Assembly: GCA_003167305.1 (NCBI GenBank)
Contig: PMTP01000124.1
Location: 1-8,478 of the forward strand
Origin: Acidobacteriaceae bacterium
GTDB taxonomy: Bacteria > Acidobacteriota > Terriglobia > Terriglobales > Acidobacteriaceae
Direction: 5' to 3'
DNA length: 8,478 nt
Shown in pieces: positions 5,681 through 8,478 of this stretch. Each line of letters begins with the position of its first letter. Position 1 is the stretch's first letter. The translations under genes and the position numbers were made by a program. The notes beneath the pieces were generated by a model that worked only from the letters and a program-made list of their open reading frames with translations, was not told the DNA's origin and did not search any database.

Positions 5681-6697
5681 TCACTTCATCAAGTCGATGC
5701 GGAAGAGCCATTCCGTCTTCTCCAGTTCTGGAAGGAAGCTGGCGCGGATGGAGTTGGCGGCAAGCTGGCGAAGTTCAGCGCGGGTAAATCCCTGTTCGGT
5801 GTGCGCCAGCAGGTATTCGTTGGCCAGATCGGAGCCGAAAAACGCCGGGTCGTCGGAGTTGAGTGTCACCAGCAGGCCGGTGTCAAAATACTTGCGCAAC
5901 GGGTGGGCGGCATAAGAGGGGCAGACGCCGGTGCGCACATTCGAAGTCAGATTCAACTCCAGCGGAATCTCGCGCTCTTTCAAGTCCTGGAGCAGATAGA
6001 AGTCGTGGCCGGCGGAGAGGGCGTGGCCGATGCGCTCCGAGCCAATCGCCAGGGCCTCGCGGATGGCCTCGGGGCCGGTGGTTTCGCCGGCGTGGTTGGT
6101 CAGCCTCAATCCGGCACGCGCCGCTTCCTGGAAGAGGGTATGGAATGCCGCGGAGCCGCAGCGGCGCTCGTCGCCGCCCAAGCCAATTCCGATGATCGAA
6201 GGGTGCGCAGGCTTGAGTTCGGCGGCCTTCAGGAAGACGCGCTCGGCCTCCTCGACGGTGAAGTGGCGCACCGCGTCGAAGATCCAGTAAAGCGAAATCC
6301 CCAGCTCGCGCTCACCGCGCAATCGCGCCCGCTCCAGCCCGGCGAAGATCGGCTCGAAGGCTCCGGGATCGTCCTTGCGCCAGAGATAAATAACGCCGAC
6401 GGCGACGAAGACCTCGGCGTGAACGATACCCTGTTCAGACAGTTGCTCGATCATCCGCCATGCGGCCAGCTCGTAGTCTTCGGGGCCGATCAACTGCTTG
6501 CAGACGGTTCGGAAGGCGTCCAGGAAGCCGGTAAAGTCGGTGAAGCGGTAGAGCGCCTCGGCCTCGGCCAGCGTCAGCGGTTGCGCGTCGTGTCGCGCGC
6601 TCAGCTCCACCAGCGTCGCGGGTAGAATCGTCCCTTCGAGGTGCAAATGCAACTCGGCCTTGGGCAGGCGGCGGATGAAGGCTTCAATGTCGTTCAC
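5681..6697 (-). CDS. Adenosine-deaminase-family hydrolase
   Basis: A complete 338-residue zinc amidohydrolase of the adenosine/adenine deaminase family. All core residues are seen: H17-x-H19 in LPKAELHLHLEG, H202-A-G-E205, H225 in ERIGHA, and S281-D282-D283-P. These correspond to the three zinc His, the catalytic Glu and His, and the Asp pair. The protein would hydrolyse an exocyclic amino group from a purine compound in the cytoplasm. The exact substrate is open. Adenosine is the default, but relatives act on adenine or, in menaquinone synthesis by the futalosine route, on 6-amino-6-deoxyfutalosine, and no neighbour here decides between them. The start is GTG at 6695-6697 with only a poor GAAG close upstream. 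It leads a minus-strand run and faces vapB across a 132-base divergent gap. Confidence 0.9.
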   Translation of the reverse strand: MNDIEAFIRRLPKAELHLHLEGTILPATLVELSARHDAQPLTLAEAEALYRFTDFTGFLDAFRTVCKQLIGPEDYELAAWRMIEQLSEQGIVHAEVFVAVGVIYLWRKDDPGAFEPIFAGLERARLRGERELGISLYWIFDAVRHFTVEEAERVFLKAAELKPAHPSIIGIGLGGDERRCGSAAFHTLFQEAARAGLRLTNHAGETTGPEAIREALAIGSERIGHALSAGHDFYLLQDLKEREIPLELNLTSNVRTGVCPSYAAHPLRKYFDTGLLVTLNSDDPAFFGSDLANEYLLAHTEQGFTRAELRQLAANSIRASFLPELEKTEWLFRIDLMK

Positions 6698-6742
6698 ACT
6701 TCAAGTTTACCGGGCGAGCGTGAAATCGGAAGGTTTTGAGTT

Positions 6743-6768
6743 CCCAGGTCTCAAAATCGAGACCTGGG
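6743..6768. repeat. 10-bp perfect inverted repeat in a divergent gap
   Basis: CCCAGGTCTC (6743-6752) and GAGACCTGGG (6759-6768) pair exactly around a six-base loop. A second, mutually exclusive pairing is possible between TTTTGAG (6734-6740) and CTCAAAA (6750-6756). It lies between two divergently transcribed genes, so it is unlikely to terminate either. It could be an operator, a leader RNA structure of the deaminase transcript, or one copy of a dispersed repeat. Confidence 0.85.
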
Positions 6769-6794
6769 GCACCCGCAACTATCCATTCGGCGGT

Positions 6795-6822
6795 TTGACT
6801 TATTTAAGTCGCTCAGTACACA
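6795..6822 (+). promoter_or_regulatory. Candidate vapBC promoter
   Basis: TTGACT (6795-6800) is a near-consensus -35 box. TACACA (6817-6822), sixteen bases on, is a moderate -10 box. Initiation six or seven bases later falls at or next to the A of the vapB ATG (6830), implying a leaderless or near-leaderless message. Confidence 0.5.
6797..6810. promoter_or_regulatory. Candidate VapB operator palindrome
   Basis: GACTTA-TT-TAAGTC is a perfect six-base dyad with a two-base centre. It overlaps the -35 box and the spacer of the vapBC promoter. Antitoxins with ribbon-helix-helix folds commonly repress their own operon at such palindromes, so binding here would block RNA polymerase. The role is inferred from position. 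Confidence 0.5.
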
Positions 6823-6829
6823 ATGAGGC

Positions 6830-7081
6830 ATGGAGCAAAACGCCGTCCGCACATCCATCGACCTTCCGCGGGATCTGCACCGCCGGCTGCACGAGGCAGC
6901 CGCGCGCAAGGGGTGCTCCGCGCGCAAGCTGATACTGGCTGGAATTGAACAGGCCATCGAGGAGACCGCGCCAGCCAGGCCGAAGCGGAGGCTCAACCTC
7001 GATGAGCCGCTGATTCCACCCGCGGGACGCAAACTCGACATGACCAATGAAGAGATCTATGAGCTCATCGAGTTCCCATAA
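6830..7081 (+). CDS. vapB: VapB-type ribbon-helix-helix antitoxin
   Basis: An 83-residue antitoxin. Residues 6-13 (VRTSIDLP) form the DNA-contacting strand. Two helices follow (DLHRRLHEAAARKG and SARKLILAGIEQAIEE), giving a ribbon-helix-helix fold that dimerises on DNA. The tail (about 50-83) is rich in Pro and charged residues and ends NEEIYELIEFP; by family analogy it would wrap the toxin. The ATG is certain to within one codon: an in-frame TGA at 6824-6826 lies just upstream, and the strand motif begins five residues in. GAGG (6825-6828) is only one base from the ATG, too close for normal ribosome binding. Its end overlaps vapC. Confidence 0.85.
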   Translation: MEQNAVRTSIDLPRDLHRRLHEAAARKGCSARKLILAGIEQAIEETAPARPKRRLNLDEPLIPPAGRKLDMTNEEIYELIEFP

Positions 7082-7532
7082 GCAGTTCCACGATTTCATC
7101 CCCGCAGGACTCGTCATTCCGGACATCAACGTCTGGCTGGCTCTCTCGGCGCCCGAGCATCCCCACAATCGAGTAGCGCGGAGCTGGTGGCGCCAGCACG
7201 ACGGATTGATCGCATTTGTTCGTCCGTCCCAACTTGGATTCCTGCGCCTGATCACAACAGCGGCAGCCATGGACGGCAAGCCGTTGAGCATCGATGAAGC
7301 CTGGCGCGTCTATGACCGGTTTTATGACGACGACCGGGTCACATTCAGCTCCGAGCCGGCGGATGTGGAGCTGAGGTTCCGCGAAATAGCGGTTGGCTCA
7401 GCTGCATCGCCCAAGGTGTGGGCCGATGCCTGGCTGCTGGCCGTTGCGGAAGCGGCAGGCGGCGTGCTGGTCACCTTCGACAAGGCGCTTGCGGCGCGGG
7501 GAGCGCATTGCCTGCTGTCAAAGAGAGGCTGA
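7059..7532 (+). CDS. vapC: VapC-type PIN-domain ribonuclease toxin
   Basis: A 157-residue PIN-domain protein, expected to cleave RNA with magnesium or manganese when not held by VapB. Conserved acids are D22 (LVIPDINVWLALS), D123 (WADAWLLA) and D141 (LVTFDKAL). The second acidic position of many PIN domains falls in FVRPSQLGFLRLIT and is not acidic, a feature I associate with the subgroup having TQLGFLRL here. PHNRVARSWW and DEAWRVYDRF are further subgroup hallmarks. I choose the ATG at 7059, preceded by purine-rich GAAGAG, which overlaps vapB by 23 bases; an ATG at 7047 would add four residues. The overlap implies translational coupling, which favours antitoxin excess. It ends 25 bases before the convergent permease. 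Confidence 0.87.
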   Translation: MSSSSSHKQFHDFIPAGLVIPDINVWLALSAPEHPHNRVARSWWRQHDGLIAFVRPSQLGFLRLITTAAAMDGKPLSIDEAWRVYDRFYDDDRVTFSSEPADVELRFREIAVGSAASPKVWADAWLLAVAEAAGGVLVTFDKALAARGAHCLLSKRG

Positions 7533-7557
7533 GCCGACAGGCAACATGGTGTCAGGG

Positions 7558-8478
7558 TTACTTGAGCCCGGCGAACTCCGAGCGGTGGCGGCTGTAGAGG
7601 AAGTAAATCACCAGCCCGATCGCCAGCCAAGAGAAGAATCGAATCCAGGTAATCACTTCCAGCCCCATCATCAGCACAATGCAAAAGACGATGCTCAGGA
7701 TCGGGAAGAGCGGGCCTAGCGGCGTGCGAAAGCCGCGGTAGCGCTCAGGCTCGCGATAGCGCAGGATCAGCACGCCCACCGCGACCAGCACAAAGGCGAA
7801 GAGCGTTCCGATATTCGACAGATTCGACACCGTGCCGATGTCCAGCAACCCGCCGGGAATCCCCACCACGAATCCCGCGACCCACGTCGCCACATCGGGG
7901 GTGCGGTATTTTGGATGAATCCGCCCGAAGACCTCGGGCAGCAGGCCGTCGCGCGACATGGCGAACCAGACGCGCGCCTGACCAAGCTGGAAGACCAGAA
8001 TCGACGAGACCATGCCCAGGATGGCGCCGATCAGCACAAAGAGCCGCACCCATTGCAAGCCGCCTGCGCCCGGCAGCAAAGAGAGCCGCTTGAGCGCGTT
8101 GACCACCGGCGCCGCGTCGCCCATCACCGACTGCCAGGGCACAATCCCGCTGAGTACGATGGCCACCGCGCCGTAGAGCACGGTGCAGGCCGCCAGCGTC
8201 GCCAGGATGCCGATGGGCAGGTCGCGCTGCGGATTCTTGCACTCCTCGGCCGCCGTCGAAACCGAGTCGAAGCCGATGTAGGTGAAAAAGATGATCGATC
8301 CGCCGGTCAGCACGCCCGTCCAGCCGTTGGGCATGAAGGGATGCCAGTAGTGCGGCTTGATGAAGCTGGCCCCGGCAAAGACAAAGACCAGAATGGCCGC
8401 CGTCTTCACCAGCACCATGATGTTGTTGGCGCGCGCCGACTCGCGAATGCCGCGAACCAGAATCACCGTCAGCAGCAT
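7558..8478 (-). CDS. APC-superfamily amino-acid permease (N-terminus outside window)
   Basis: This is the C-terminal 306 residues of a membrane transporter; the frame is open at the right edge, so the true start lies beyond it. SIIFFTYIGFDSVSTAAEE followed by CKNPQRDLPIGI (about residues 61-91 of the visible part) is characteristic of cationic-amino-acid-transporter-like APC permeases. VWFAMSRDGLLPEVFGRIH and the C-terminal RYREPERYRGFRTPLGP also fit that group. Seven or eight hydrophobic segments are visible. Compared with a usual length of about 480-500 residues, some 180 are missing. The substrate is probably an amino acid taken up by proton symport or exchange, and the specificity cannot be read. 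It ends at a TAA (7558-7560), convergent with vapC, with no clear terminator in the 25-base gap. Confidence 0.9.
   Translation of the reverse strand: MLLTVILVRGIRESARANNIMVLVKTAAILVFVFAGASFIKPHYWHPFMPNGWTGVLTGGSIIFFTYIGFDSVSTAAEECKNPQRDLPIGILATLAACTVLYGAVAIVLSGIVPWQSVMGDAAPVVNALKRLSLLPGAGGLQWVRLFVLIGAILGMVSSILVFQLGQARVWFAMSRDGLLPEVFGRIHPKYRTPDVATWVAGFVVGIPGGLLDIGTVSNLSNIGTLFAFVLVAVGVLILRYREPERYRGFRTPLGPLFPILSIVFCIVLMMGLEVITWIRFFSWLAIGLVIYFLYSRHRSEFAGLK

Noticed and set aside
5054..6625. Plus-strand open frame of 523 residues
   Set aside because: It covers the reverse of the deaminase, the membrane protein and the 65-residue gene. The composition is Gly/Arg/Gln-rich without motifs, so it is the antisense shadow of real genes.
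6812..6827. CTCA-N8-TGAG dyad around the vapBC -10 box as a second operator
   Set aside because: Four-base arms are too short to separate from chance; the upstream six-base palindrome is the better candidate.
7511..7557. Possible terminator between vapC and the permease (CTGTC 7515-7519 with GACAG 7535-7539)
   Set aside because: Only five pairs form, the loop is long, part of it lies inside vapC, and no T-run follows.

Overview
The window looks like a chromosomal stretch of a GC-rich, Gram-negative-type soil bacterium, most likely an Acidobacteriota (Acidobacteriaceae-like). This is inferred from the run M50 protease - trpS - scpA, a seven-iron-type ferredoxin, sampled GC of about 63-70% in most genes, and several TTG/GTG starts. 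No taxonomic marker gene is present, so the assignment is an inference.

Layout. Positions 1-227 hold the 3' end of an unrecognised plus-strand gene. From 293 to 6697 every gene is on the minus strand. In transcription order these are an adenosine-deaminase-family enzyme (6697-5681), a small single-pass membrane protein (5602-5345), a 65-residue unknown (5266-5069) overlapping an orphan NAD-binding 3-hydroxyacyl-CoA-dehydrogenase-like protein (5076-4537), a perfect 27-bp inverted repeat, an M50 site-2-type protease (4417-3704), tryptophanyl-tRNA synthetase (3557-1998), a small cupin (1981-1640), the condensin kleisin ScpA (1591-683) and a ferredoxin (544-293). Plus-strand genes resume with a VapBC-type toxin-antitoxin pair (6830-7532). 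It converges on an APC-family amino-acid permease (8478-7558) that runs off the window.

The most unusual object is trpS. It encodes a complete TrpRS core with HLGN, KMSKS and a four-cysteine pattern like that of iron-sulfur TrpRS enzymes. This core is followed by an unrecognised C-terminal extension of about 184 residues that is rich in tryptophan. The 3' part of the gene, from about the KMSKS codons to the stop, is clearly lower in GC than its flanks (hand counts down to 37% in a 60-base block). This suggests a mosaic gene or an acquired domain.

Other points of interest are the missing scpB next to scpA, a CRP-like dyad upstream of the ferredoxin, a vapBC promoter that appears to give a leaderless or near-leaderless message with a palindrome over its -35 region, and two inverted repeats (4478-4537 and 6743-6768) that could be dispersed palindromic elements. 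No rRNA, tRNA, CRISPR array, insertion sequence or prophage gene was seen. No gene-free stretch exceeds 300 bases. The three longest gaps (545-682, 3558-3703, 6698-6829) are each about 130-150 bases.
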